Made by a program: the position numbers and the translations under genes
Origin: Rhizopus arrhizus
Taxonomy: Eukaryota > Mucoromycota > Mucoromycetes > Mucorales > Rhizopodaceae
DNA length: 64,000 nt
Reading direction: 5' to 3'
Assembly: GCA_024220505.1 (NCBI GenBank)
Contig: JAKZZE010000010.1
Location: 1,736,001 to 1,800,000, forward strand
Notes under the pieces: generated by a model
Told to the model about the DNA's origin: nothing
The model's database searches: none
What the model saw: only the letters and a program-made list of their open reading frames with translations
In this document: positions 47,994 through 59,581 of the stretch, in pieces
Layout of the letters: the number at the start of each line of letters is the position of its first letter
Position numbering within the stretch: position 1 is the first letter of the stretch

Positions 47994-49225
47994 ATGGAGT
48001 ATTCTCAAAGCCAGACAGCTTCAAACTATATGTCTAAAGAAACAACTACACCACCACGTAAACGTACACGCGCAACACCAGAACAACTATCGATTCTTGA
48101 AAAGACCTTTACTATCAATCAAAGTCCCAATAGCCGTATTCGAGAGCAGCTATCAAGAGAGCTCGGAATGTCTGAACGATCCATACAGATCTGGTTTCAA
48201 AATCGTCGCGCCAAAGTGAAAAATATCGCCAAAAGATCCTCTATGCTACATAGCGAAACACTACGTATGCAGTATGATGCGGCTAACGCAGCAGCTGCAG
48301 CATGTCAAGCCGCTCTCTTTCAACAAAATCCAATGGCAGTCGAAGACCCTGTAAAGTCAAATCCTGACTTATACTATTATTATTATTATTACTATTACAA
48401 TCAACAAAAGCAAAAGCACTTGATGCCCTTCAAATCAGCTTCTATCCCTCCTCCCCCTCCTCCTCCTCCTCCTCCTCACGCTGTCGCTTCCACTGCTGGT
48501 CATGGTGAGCTAGAAAGAAAAAATCGCTTCAGAGCACATACTGTGGGACCTTATACTCCTTATCAAAAGCCTTCCTTTCCTAGGGCTTCTTCTGTAGATA
48601 TTCAATTGACAAATGAAACCATGTTAAATAATAATTTATTGATGAACGATAACCCCTTTTTATCGTTTCAGCAACAAATGAATAGTCCTTGGACAGATAT
48701 TGCTCCCTTTTGTAAGTTGAATAATAAAACGCTTTCCATTTTAAAAAATTATGTATTAATTCCTTTATCTTTTATTGTTTTTCATTAGATGATGATACAT
48801 CCACTCCTGTAGATGATCAACAGACACTTTCAGTAGAAGCACTTCAAATCGGCAGCTGGAAAAGAATGAAATTCGATCCCAAAGACCTCACTTGTGTTTT
48901 TGATAAACAGCGCTCTATGTTTATTTGGTGTATCCAAGATGGTGCTTCTAGGTTTAAAATGGAATTCCACCAGGACGCTGTACAAAGTATCACGTTGGTT
49001 CCTAATCAGATTCGACCTCGTCTAGAGTTTGGTGTGTTACCGCAGCAAATATCTTTTTATATGGATAATGGGCAGCATCAGTGGGTGCAGTGTCGAGATT
49101 TTACAGAAGATAGACAAGCCTCAGTTATCACATTCCATCAACTCGATGGTCCTTTACTCCTGTTAAAATCGGAGTTGCAGCAATTGGCGCAGGAAAACAC
49201 ACGAGTTGCTTCTGTTTATAAGTAA
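47994..49225 (+). CDS. homeodomain transcription factor (fungal Phx1/Pho2-like)
   Basis: Two exons (47994-48711, 48789-49225), 384 aa. The homeodomain begins PRKRTRATPEQLSILEKTFT and has the invariant third helix SIQIWFQNRRAKVKN. A Met in a hydrophobic frame extending 30 bp upstream is less likely than MEYSQSQT. A run of nine Tyr (48371-48400) and a run of about eleven Pro (48447-48477) interrupt the middle. The second exon holds a C-terminal domain, ALQIGSWKRMKFDPKDLTCV to FKMEFHQDAVQSITLV, found in fungal homeobox regulators such as Phx1. Likely DNA-binding regulator; targets unknown. Confidence 0.88.
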
Positions 49226-49416
49226 GGAAAAAACCTCTCCCTATGTATGTATGTATGACAAATGTATATTACGTTTTATATGATTCGTGCGGTGATCAAA
49301 TTTAAGCAAATATATAAACCTGTAAAACTTTTTTTTTATTTATCTTTACTCTTTGTTGGTTATTCTCCCTTAACTCTTTGAATAAAACAACACTTAAACC
49401 CCCCTATTATTAAAAA

Positions 49417-50819
49417 ATGAGAGAAGTTATTTCTATTCACGTCGGTCAAGCTGGTGTTCAAATTGGTAATGCCTGTTGGGAACTTTATTGTCTTGAACAT
49501 GGTATTCAACCTGATGGTCATATTCCCCAAGAACTTCAAGCTGGTGACAACTCCTTTGACACCTTCTTCAGTGAAACTAGCTCTGGTAAGCACGTTCCTC
49601 GTACTGTCATGGTCGATTTAGAACCTACCGTTGTTGATGAAGTTCGTACTGGTGCCTACCGTCAATTGTTCCATCCTGGTAAGTTTTGTAATTATTCCTT
49701 CTCATCTTCTCATCTAATCTCTTTTCATCAGAACAATTGATCACTGGTAAGGAAGATGCTGCCAACAACTATGCTCGTGGTCACTACACTGTTGGTAAGG
49801 AGCTCGTTGACTCCGTCTTGGACCGTATTCGTAAGTTAGCCGATAACTGTACCGGTCTTCAAGGTTTCTTGGTCTTCCACTCCTTTGGTGGTGGTACCGG
49901 TTCCGGTTTCGGTGCTCTTTTGATGGAACGTTTGTCTGTTGACTATGGTAAGAAGTCCAAGCTTGAGTTCTCTGTTTACCCCGCACCTCAGGTCTCCACC
50001 TCCGTTGTTGAACCCTACAACTCCATCTTGACCACCCATACCACTTTGGAACACTCTGATGTTTCTTTCATGGTCGATAACGAAGCCATTTACGATATCT
50101 GTCGTCGTAACTTGGACATTGAACGTCCTTCTTACCTCAACTTGAACCGTTTGATTGCCCAAGTTGTTTCTTCCATCACTGCCTCTCTTCGTTTTGATGG
50201 TTCCTTGAACGTTGACTTGAACGAATTCCAAACTAACTTGGTTCCCTATCCTCGTATTCACTTCCCCTTGGTCACTTACGCTCCCATCATCTCTGCCGCC
50301 AAGGCTTTCCACGAACAATTGTCTGTTCAAGAAATCACCAACGCCTGTTTTGAACCCAATAACCAAATGGTTAAGTGTGATCCTCGTCACGGCAAGTACA
50401 TGTCTTGTTGTCTTTTGTACCGTGGTGACGTTGTTCCCAAGGACACTAACGCTGCCATTGCCAACATCAAGACCAAGCGTACCATTCAATTTGTTGATTG
50501 GTGTCCTACCGGTTTCAAGGTTGGTATCAACTGTCGTAAGCCTGCTGCTGTTCCTGGTGGTGACTTGGCTGAGGTCCAACGTGCTCTCTGTATGTTGTCC
50601 AACACCACTGCTATTGCCGAAGCTTGGGCTCGTCTTGATCACAAGTTCGATTTGATGTACGCCAAGCGTGCTTTCGTCCACTGGTATGTCGGTGAAGGTA
50701 TGGAAGAAGGTGAATTCTCTGAAGCTCGTGAAGATTTGGCTGCTCTTGAAAAGGATTATGAAGAAGTTGGTTCTGACTCTTTGGGTGATTCTGAAATCGA
50801 AGACGCTGAAGAATACTAA
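49417..50819 (+). CDS. TUB1: alpha-tubulin
   Basis: Structural subunit of microtubules. Two exons (49417-49678, 49732-50819) give 449 aa. [20 protein letters not shown] starts the GTP-binding domain; the tubulin signature GGGTGSG is present, with the catalytic acidic loop [20 protein letters not shown]. The C-terminus is acidic and ends EDAEEY, with the terminal Tyr kept. The loop that carries Lys40 in animals reads [13 protein letters not shown] here, so no acetylatable Lys40 is present. Codon bias is very strong, as in 6PGDH. A 330-aa open frame opposite the gene is a by-product of this bias. Confidence 0.98.
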
Positions 50820-51569
50820 AAAGTTCATTATTAAATATGATACTTAATAAAAACTTTATGTTTTGTTCAACTTAATACTAAAAAGAATAGCGTATGATGT
50901 CTCTTTTAGAGTGAGCCTGCTTTTGGTGGTTTTGTGTTTGCGATACGCTTTTTATTTGATTAAAAAGCATGCTTTGTATTAGCTTTGATTATTTTACTGT
51001 GTGAAATTTCAATTTATGCTCCTTTATTTTTGCAATTTTACACAAATTTATTTTCTCCATGATAACTCCGTTTGTACACTGGCTTGGCTTAAATCAAAAG
51101 GAATGAGAGCTCTACTTTCTTAGATATGCCTATAATTTAATTGATTGAGAAATGCTGATTTTTACAATTGACATTTGCATTGAAAAATTAATTGCGATTA
51201 ATATGGTTTACATAACTTCATTGTCTGGAATCTTTAACTGAAAAGGCAAGTGAAAGCGGAATTTCTAGGCCTGAAAAAAAAGGGACTCTCACAAGTGAAA
51301 CTTTATAAGCGGAGAAGAGTAAAGTATATTTTGATCATAGGGGAACAATGATAGATAGGGCGCTTTTCTGCAGGGAAAATTATATAATCCTTATGTGAGG
51401 TTATGATGTGTATTACAAGATTAAATAGCACATCTTATTGTTCTTTTAAAACGATCTGCTAATGGTTGTACGCTAATTCAATCGTTTTTGTTCGTACTAC
51501 ATAAGCAGCCGAAATCTTTTTTTTTTCTTTTTTTTCTTTTTCTTTCAATCATTTGTATTTTTCTTATCT
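50820..51569. other. intergenic region between alpha-tubulin and the tau-like gene
   Basis: 750 bp, AT-rich. Contains the tubulin 3' region and the promoter of the repeat protein, with a T-rich leader (51518-51546) before its ATG. No gene seen. Confidence 0.5.
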
Positions 51570-53215
51570 ATGCTTGCTGAACCCAATTCGATCAACAAAG
51601 AAACCGAAGCGCTTTCGATCACAAGCAGCCAAAGTTCCAAAACAAGTAAAAGCTCTAAAACAAGCAAAAGCTCCAGGACTAGTAAAAGTTCTAAAACAAG
51701 CAAGAGCTCAAGAACAAGTAGAAGCTCTTGGTCAAAAATACCAAATTATCCAATGCCAACCTACAATAATGAAGGTTTATGATTTTGAGGGGAAAGAAAC
51801 ATTCCACTGTATTTTTTTTTAACTTGAATCGATGAAAATTGTATAGAATTACCACCTCTGCCTACAAAAGAACCATCCACAAAATTAACTTATGCGTCTA
51901 AAAGAGCAAGTCTAGTTTCTCCACCTTCAAATCTGACGGATTACAGGTAAGAGATGAAAAAGTATACTGAACATATCTTACGTAAAAAATGCAACAACCA
52001 ATCATACTTAAATAAAGCTCAAGTCATGTGAAGTCCAAAGTAGGTTCTTTAGACAACATCAAGCACACGCCAGGTGGTGGGAACACAAAGATATTTGATG
52101 AAGGTGTCCATGTCTTGAAAGAAAAAGTTGTTTCAAAAGCAGCACCCAAAGTTGGCTCGCTTGATAACATCAAGCACAAGCCGGGTGGTGGTGAAACAAA
52201 AGTGTTTGATGAGGGTGTCTATGCGCTAAAGGAAAAGATTACCTTGAAAGCAGCTTCAAAGGTTGGCTCACTCGATAATATTAAACATAAACCAGGGGGT
52301 GGCGAGGCAAAGGTGTTTGATGAAGGCATCCATGTGTTGAAAGAAAAAATCAGTTCAAAGGCAACGTCCAAAATTGGATCTCTAGACAATATCAAACATA
52401 AACCAGGCGGAGGCACAACAAGGGTATTTGATGAAGGCATTCATGTCCTAAAGGAGAAGATTGCCTTAAAGGCTACATCAAAAGTTGGTTCGCTCGACAA
52501 CATAAAGCATAAGCCAGGTGGAGGCAAAACAAAAGTATTTGACGAAGGTGTCTATGTACTAAAGGAAAAGATTGCTGCCAAAACATCCTCCAAGGTCGGC
52601 TCCCTAGACAATATCAAGCATAAACCAGGTGGTGGTGAGGCAAAAGTGTTTGATGAAGGGGTACATGTCTTGAAAGAAAAGATCACGTCGAAAGCGGCAT
52701 CCAAAGTCGGCTCGCTGGATAACATAAAGCATAAACCAGGAGGAGGCACTACAAAGGTGTTTGATGAAGGTATTCATACATTGAAAGAAAAGATTGTTTC
52801 AAAGGCTACGTCAAAAGTAGGCTCTTTAGACAACATCAAGCATAAGCCAGGTGGCGGTGAGACAAAAGTATTTGATGAAGGAGTTAATGTCTTAAAAGAA
52901 AAGGTTGTTTCCAAAGCGACATCGAAGATCGGCTCACTCGATAACATAAAGCATAAGCCTGGCGGAGGTACAAAGAAAGTGTTTGATGAGGGTGTCTATG
53001 CGCTGAAGGAAAAAATCGTCGCAAAGGCCACGTCAAAGATCGGTTCTTTGGATAATATCAATCACAAATTGGGAGGTGAAAACATCAGAGTATATAATGG
53101 TAAGGATGCAAAACCCAAGATGATTACAAGTAAGATAGGAAACAATCATAAAAAGCACGCTGGTGACACTAAAGAAATTGTTACAAAGGGCAAATTGTTA
53201 AATGAAAGATTGTGA
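51570..53215 (+). CDS. tau/MAP2-like microtubule-binding repeat protein
   Basis: Three exons (51570-51774, 51847-51946, 52018-53215) join exactly in frame to 500 aa. The N-terminus is a Ser/Lys/Thr tract of repeated SSKTSK/SSRTSK units (51625-51735), then a Pro-containing region with LTYASKRASLVSPPSNLTD. Nine tandem 37-residue repeats follow, each of the form KVGSLDNIKHKPGGG, then ETKVFDEGVYALKEK and a Lys/Ala/Ser spacer. KxGSxxNIxHxPGGG is the core of the animal tau/MAP2/MAP4 microtubule-binding repeat. A tenth unit (KIGSLDNINHKLGGEN) and an eleventh are degenerate. The protein is strongly basic, with no membrane or catalytic domain. Microtubule binding is inferred from the motif. It follows alpha-tubulin on the same strand. 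Confidence 0.9.
52037..53035 (+). repeat. nine tandem 111-bp coding repeats (37-aa tau-like units)
   Basis: Unit starts are at 52037, 52148, 52259, 52370, 52481, 52592, 52703, 52814 and 52925, with no indels between units. The DNA differs at many third positions (for example aaagttggctcg versus aaggttggctca), while the protein core is nearly invariant. Degenerate units continue from 53036 to the stop. Confidence 0.95.
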
Positions 53216-53402
53216 GAAATTATAGTTTGTTGAGAATCTGTTTGTGAATGTTAAGAAATAGCTCAACTCACTTACGTACTTTAATAAATAACCCTGTACA
53301 TACAAAAAAAAAAGAGATGAGGTCTTCATTCGTTTGAATTGGTCTCGACTAATCGTCATTTCTCCGCCATTTTTATTCTTCTTTTTTTTTGTTTTCTTCT
53401 TC

Positions 53403-54192
53403 ATGCTTTCTCGGACAGCATCACTTGCATTTGACACAAAAACACTCTCTTTGTTTAGTAAACGACTATCTAATTGTCCAAGATTCAAGTTTAAATACCA
53501 ACCTAATGTGAAAGAAGCCGCTGTTCTTCTGCCTTTATGTATAGTTCAGGACAAACCAAGCGTATTATTTACAGTAAGAAATATGAACTTGAGGACACAT
53601 CGTGGTGAGATTAGGTAAAAAAAAAAAAACAGACTTGTCGCCAGTCTTCATTTTTAAAAGAACTAAAAATTTAATACAGCTTTCCAGGTGGAAAACAAGG
53701 TATAAAATAAACTATTTTTCAAATAGACATAAAAACAGTATATACTTCTAGATCCAACGGATGAATCACTAGAGCATACAGCACTAAGAGAAACAGAAGA
53801 AGAAATAGGCCTTCCACCCCAAGCAATTGAAATCCTTGGACGTTACTCGGCATTACCCAATAAAACAGGCTCATTACGAGTACATCCTTATGTTGGATTT
53901 ATAAAAAATGATTACATTGATTTGACAAAGTTTAATCCAGAAGAAGTGTCAAGTGTGTTTACATTACCTGTTGATTATTTGGTGGATCCAAAAAATAGAC
54001 AAGTAAAGCAATTTCGTGATAGTCAGATCAAGTACACTGTATTTAAAGCACCGAACTCCTTGGAAGGAGAAAAAGAAATTTGGGGATTGACAGGCTTTAT
54101 ATTGGAAGGTAAACATAATGATTCGCTCGCATATCATTTATTCTATTTTTGTAGGTGTTTTTAGGAAGATTATCCCTGAATATTATAAATAA
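53403..54192 (+). CDS. Nudix hydrolase, CoA diphosphatase type (NUDT7/8, Pcd1-like)
   Basis: Hydrolyses CoA or its derivatives to phosphopantetheine and 3',5'-ADP. The start MLSRTASLAFDTKTLSLFSK is basic and may be a mitochondrial presequence. MNLRTHRGEIR is joined by a 20-nt micro-exon (53680-53699) to SFPGGKQ, then DPTDESLEHTALRETEEEIG, a complete Nudix box with the NUDT7/8 SFPGGxxDxxD prefix. The C-terminal part ends EGVFRKIIPEYYK. Four or five exons. No peroxisomal SKL tail, which argues against a peroxisomal NUDT7 and for a mitochondrial NUDT8-like role; this is inference. Confidence 0.88.
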
Positions 54193-54376
54193 ATAAAAAA
54201 AAGCACTATTGTAAATATGGCAATGTAAAAAATAAAATTATTAATAAATACATCTTTGCTTTCTCTCCTCTCCCCCCTTTTTTTTTCTCTCTTTTATCTA
54301 ACATATAGATTCTTTGCATATTTAACACTAGAATTTATCTCCTTTCCTTTTAATTTTTTTATTATTATTATTTCAT

Positions 54377-56469
54377 ATGGCATTTAATGTATCGGTTCCC
54401 GATTTAATACTTAAGGAAGGCATATTCATACAACCTTTAACACCTATCGGGAATAGTTTAATTGCATCTTTTTTTGTGGGAATCATCCCTTTAGTACTTG
54501 TTCTTGTTTTATTAGGAGTTTTCCGTGTTCCAGCTTATTATGCTTCATTTGCTGGTCTAGTTTTATGGTATAAAAAACTTTAATGACATTTATAAATGCT
54601 CATGTTAATTTAGTATCATCATATCTATCTTTGGCTGGCACATACCTGCTCAACAAGCATTTGAAGCTGTTGGTAACGGTATTGTTTATGCAAATTGGCC
54701 AATCATGTGGCTTGTATTTAATGCCATGTAAGCTAACAAAAGATATAGACAACAAGTGTTGCTTACTTTCTTCTCATTAGGCTAGTCTACAATATTTCAG
54801 TCAGGTCTAAAACATTTGATCTGTTTCGAAGGTGGATGTTGATCCATACGCCGCCTGATAAAAGAGTGCTTTTACTCATCATTGGCTTTGCTTTTGGTGC
54901 TTTATTAGAAGGTAGGAAAGGAAAATAGACCAGTGAATTGCACCTGCTAATACACTCCTTCTTTTCTTTCTGAAGGTGTAGCTGGGTTTGGTGTGCCTGG
55001 TGCCATTTGTTCCTCTATGCTGGTATCATTAGGGTAGAGAAATAATACAATTAAAATAGAGCAAAACTGACATAAAATTTGGTTTGATAGATTTGAACCT
55101 TCTGATGCCCTTGTTTATACACTCATATTTAATACCACGCCTGTAGCCTTTGGTGCCCTTGGAACACCCGTTACAACTCTTGCCTCACTCACCGGCCTTC
55201 CAGCTCTTTCATTATCTTCCATGATGGGCAGACAGTTACCTTTCCTTAGCCTTTTTTTACCGGCCTATGCCCTCTTATTCTATGCTGGTCCAAGAGCAGG
55301 TCTGATCGAATGCTGGCCACCAGCACTTGTTGCCGGTTTTTCTTTTGCAATTACGCAAGCCATATTTGCGAACCTTGTAGGACCTGAATTACCTGATCTG
55401 ATGGCCGGATTAGTCTCATTGTTGTGCATTATCCTTTTCGTTCAATATTGGAAGCCTCCGTATAGGGTTGAATATGAAGCAAATATGAATTTTCATTTTG
55501 CAAACGGGAAAAAATCAGATGTTGAGTCTGTAATTTCTGAAAGGCAAGACATCCTGAGTTTTAAGGAAGCTGCTTTAGCCTGGTGTCCTTGGATTATCAT
55601 TATTATCGTAGTTATCATGTATGCCCATAGCGCAATAAAAAAAATTGAAGTAGCTTACATTATATCCATTAGCTGGACCTTTGTAAAAGTTTCCACGATA
55701 GGTGCTGTTCATATAAACTGGCCTCATCTTCACCAAGAGGTACACAGAAAAGGACCCATGATGGTTGTTTAATAATATGACATTAATTTATTAATGACAG
55801 GTATGGCTGACATTGTATAGTAGAAAGTATGATGCCGTTTGGGTGTTTCAACCATTAGCCACAGGAACGGCTATTTTCGTATCATGCATTACTTATTCTA
55901 TCATTATATGGCTTCATGGAGTTCATCCACATGAACTTTTAGCTGCACTAAAAGATACTGCGTTGCAACTTTATAAACCAACTATCACAGTCAGTTTTAT
56001 TATGGCTTTTGCTTACCTTTTCAACTATTCTGGTAAAGGGCAAACAAAAAAAAATTTATAGCTTATAATTTTTCTTTTAAAAGGTATTGTCTATACTATT
56101 GGATATCAGCTTTCTTCAGTAGGTCGAGCATTCCCTTTTTTATCTGCTTGGCTAGGCTGGGTTGCCTGCTTTTTATCAGGAAGTGATACATCAGCCAACT
56201 CCTTGTTTGGTAACCTTCAAGTGGTCACCGCAAGAGAAATTGGATTATCAGCTGTGCTCATGGCTGCTACCAACTCAAGCGGTGCTATCACGTCTAAAAT
56301 GATCTCACCCCAAAACTTAATTACAGGTGTTTCTACTATTGGTTTAGAGGGTAAAGAAGGCATTATTTTAAGACGAACTGTGCTTCACTCTTTATTGATG
56401 TGTACTACAGTGGGCGTTATGGCGTGCATACAGCAATACCTTATACCTGGTATCATACCTTCCGAATAA
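54377..56469 (+). CDS. L-lactate permease family transporter (LldP/LctP, TC 2.A.14)
   Basis: LldP carriers import lactate or glycolate with protons and are mainly bacterial. Many membrane helices are visible, starting LIASFFVGIIPLVLVLVLLG. The family core follows: ALLEGVAGFGVPGAICSSML, then PSDALVYTLIFNTTPVAFGA with LGTPVTTLASLTGLP. A second conserved block reads WLGWVACFLSGSDTSANSLF, then GNLQVVTAREIGLSAVLMAA and KMISPQNLITGVSTIGLEGK. About seven short introns of the local type interrupt it, so it is a resident gene and not contamination. It ends at a stop after PGIIPSE; a further helical frame to about 56600 is not in phase. Confidence 0.9.
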
Positions 56470-56848
56470 AAGAATTTCCTACATTTGTTTTTACTCTACT
56501 CATCATCTTGCCCAGTGCTTTAACTGAGATGCTAACTTTTATTATTAGTGCATACATGAAGAGTATAAAACTTAAAAAAATTAAACTTTTTTCGATTTAA
56601 ATACAAGTATATGAGAATTAATTATCATGCATACTGTTCAAAGCAGACCAAAATACTCAAGTGTGTTACATTTATAGGCAACCCATGATGGTTTATTGGG
56701 GTTTGTACTTATGCATAGAGGTACATTGGCTTGATTGGCCCTTTTTCTAAGTCACACTTTTATTCTATTGTAAATATCCTTTTTTTTCTCCCCTTTTTTT
56801 TTTCTTCTCCATTGCTGTGCATAAAAAAAACATAATTCATTCCAAACA

Positions 56849-58326
56849 ATGAGTCTTGATAGAGATACACCAACGCCGCCAGCAGAGAATTCCATGCGAC
56901 CTCGGCCTATGCCACCAAGAATACCAGGCCGTTCTGTGCTACCTCCCATGAGTCGTTCACAAAACGGTCGCTCTCCTTTACCTCCCATGTCGAATAGTCC
57001 AGGAGGATTAAGAGGAAGTCCCAGTAGTGGAAGAATGGGTAGACCAGGATTGAGTCTATCTCAGTTGGGTCTTCCACCAAGACAAGAACAAACACCTTTT
57101 GCTAATTTTTCAAAATACGTGTAAAACAGTAAAGTAGAAGTATCTTTCTGGAACTAATATTTTTTTAGTGATCCTTCGGGTAAACTCAATTTTGCTGGAA
57201 AAGCCATTATTCATGCCGATGGCGTTGATTTCAGTAATGGTAGTAGTTTTACTATTAAAATGGACGATTTGATATTAGGAGAAGAGCTTGGAAAAGGACA
57301 ATATGGCACAGTGAAAAAAGTAAAACATCATGTTACTAATGTAACAATGGCTATGAAGGTAAGAAGAAAAATAAAATAAAAAATAAAAATAAAAAGAATA
57401 GATGAATTTATGCAATATTAGGAAATCCGTTTAGAATTAGATGAGACAAAGTTACATCAAATATTAATGGAATTAGACATTTTACATAAAAGTTCAGGAG
57501 AATACATTGTAGAATTTTATGGTGCATTTTTTATCGAATCTTGTGTATATTATTGTATGGAATATATGGATGCAGGTTCGCTTGATAAATTATATGGTGA
57601 AGGTGTACCTGAGGATGTATTGGCAAAGATAGCTACTTCTGTAATGTATATGCAAAAGGAATACAGCAATAGTATACTTATGAGTTGTTATATCATAGAT
57701 GTTGAAGGGATTAAAATTCTTAAAGGATGAACTTTCTATTATTCATAGAGGTAAAATAACATAAACATATAGGTATGTGTATGCTAAATGTGGGATATAG
57801 ATATTAAGCCGACTAATGTGCTTGCTAATAAACAAGGACAAGTAAAACTATGTGATTTTGGTGTATCCGGACAATTAGAAAAATCCTTAGCAAAGACAAA
57901 TATTGGATGTCAGAGTTATATGGCTGTAAGTAAGGGAAATAGGTTTAATTGGGAATGATTAATAATATATGTATATAGCCTGAACGTATAAAAGCAGTAA
58001 ATACATATTCAGTTTCATCAGATGTTTGGTCATTGGGCATTTCACTTGTAGAAATTGCTATTGGTCACTATCCTTACAAATATGACAACATGTTTGCTCA
58101 ATTAGAAGCTATTACTAATGGTGAACCACCTTCTTTACCTTCAGAAACATTCTCTATTGAAGCATGTGATTTTGTAGCTGCTTGTCTTCAAAAGGATCCA
58201 AATAAGCGTCCCACTTATGCAGAATTGCTAGAACATCCATTTATTAAAAAATATGAAGACGTGGATATTGATATGGTAAAATGGGCTAAAGAAGCATATG
58301 AAGCATCAACACAACAGAAACTGTAA
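56849..58326 (+). CDS. PBS2: MAP kinase kinase of the HOG pathway (PBS2/Wis1 type)
   Basis: Dual-specificity kinase that activates the stress MAPK Hog1. The N-terminal 90 residues are Pro/Arg/Ser-rich (PPMSRSQNGRSPLPPMS). The segment IIHADGVDFSNGSSFTIKMDD is characteristic of Pbs2/Wis1. Kinase motifs: glycine loop LGKGQYGTVKKV, Lys in AMKEIRLE, HRDIKPTNVL, DFGVSGQLEKSLAKTNIG (activation Ser and Thr in SLAKT), then APERI and SSDVWSLGISLVEIAIGHYP. It ends at a Gln/Lys tail. About seven exons; a MYMQKEY-like stretch in one intron is not coding, since ATS joins MLKGLKFLKDEL. The upstream Pro-rich part is shorter than in yeast Pbs2. Confidence 0.92.
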
Positions 58327-58418
58327 TCCTTTCAATCTCAGTTTATAAATCATTAAAACCTTCTTTTTTTTCATTCTCCTTTCTCTTTTTATTTTCTTTC
58401 TTTTTTTATTTTTATATA

Positions 58419-59433
<1,015 letters not shown>

Positions 59434-59581
59434 TACCTTTTAATATTATAATCGTAATAAACATTATTATCCCTACACCCCCTTCACTTTTGTCGGGTAT
59501 TGAATTGAAAAATGGGGGAAAAGAAAAAAAAAACTCAAGGGCTTTCACTCACCCACTCTCTCTCTTTCTATATTTTTTATA

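Noticed and set aside
49836..50828. 330-aa minus-strand open frame opposite alpha-tubulin
   Set aside because: By-product of biased codons in a highly expressed gene; no recognisable protein features.
52028..53215. Tau-like repeats as bacterial or animal contamination
   Set aside because: The gene has two short local-type introns that splice exactly in frame, and it lies between fungal genes on contiguous sequence.
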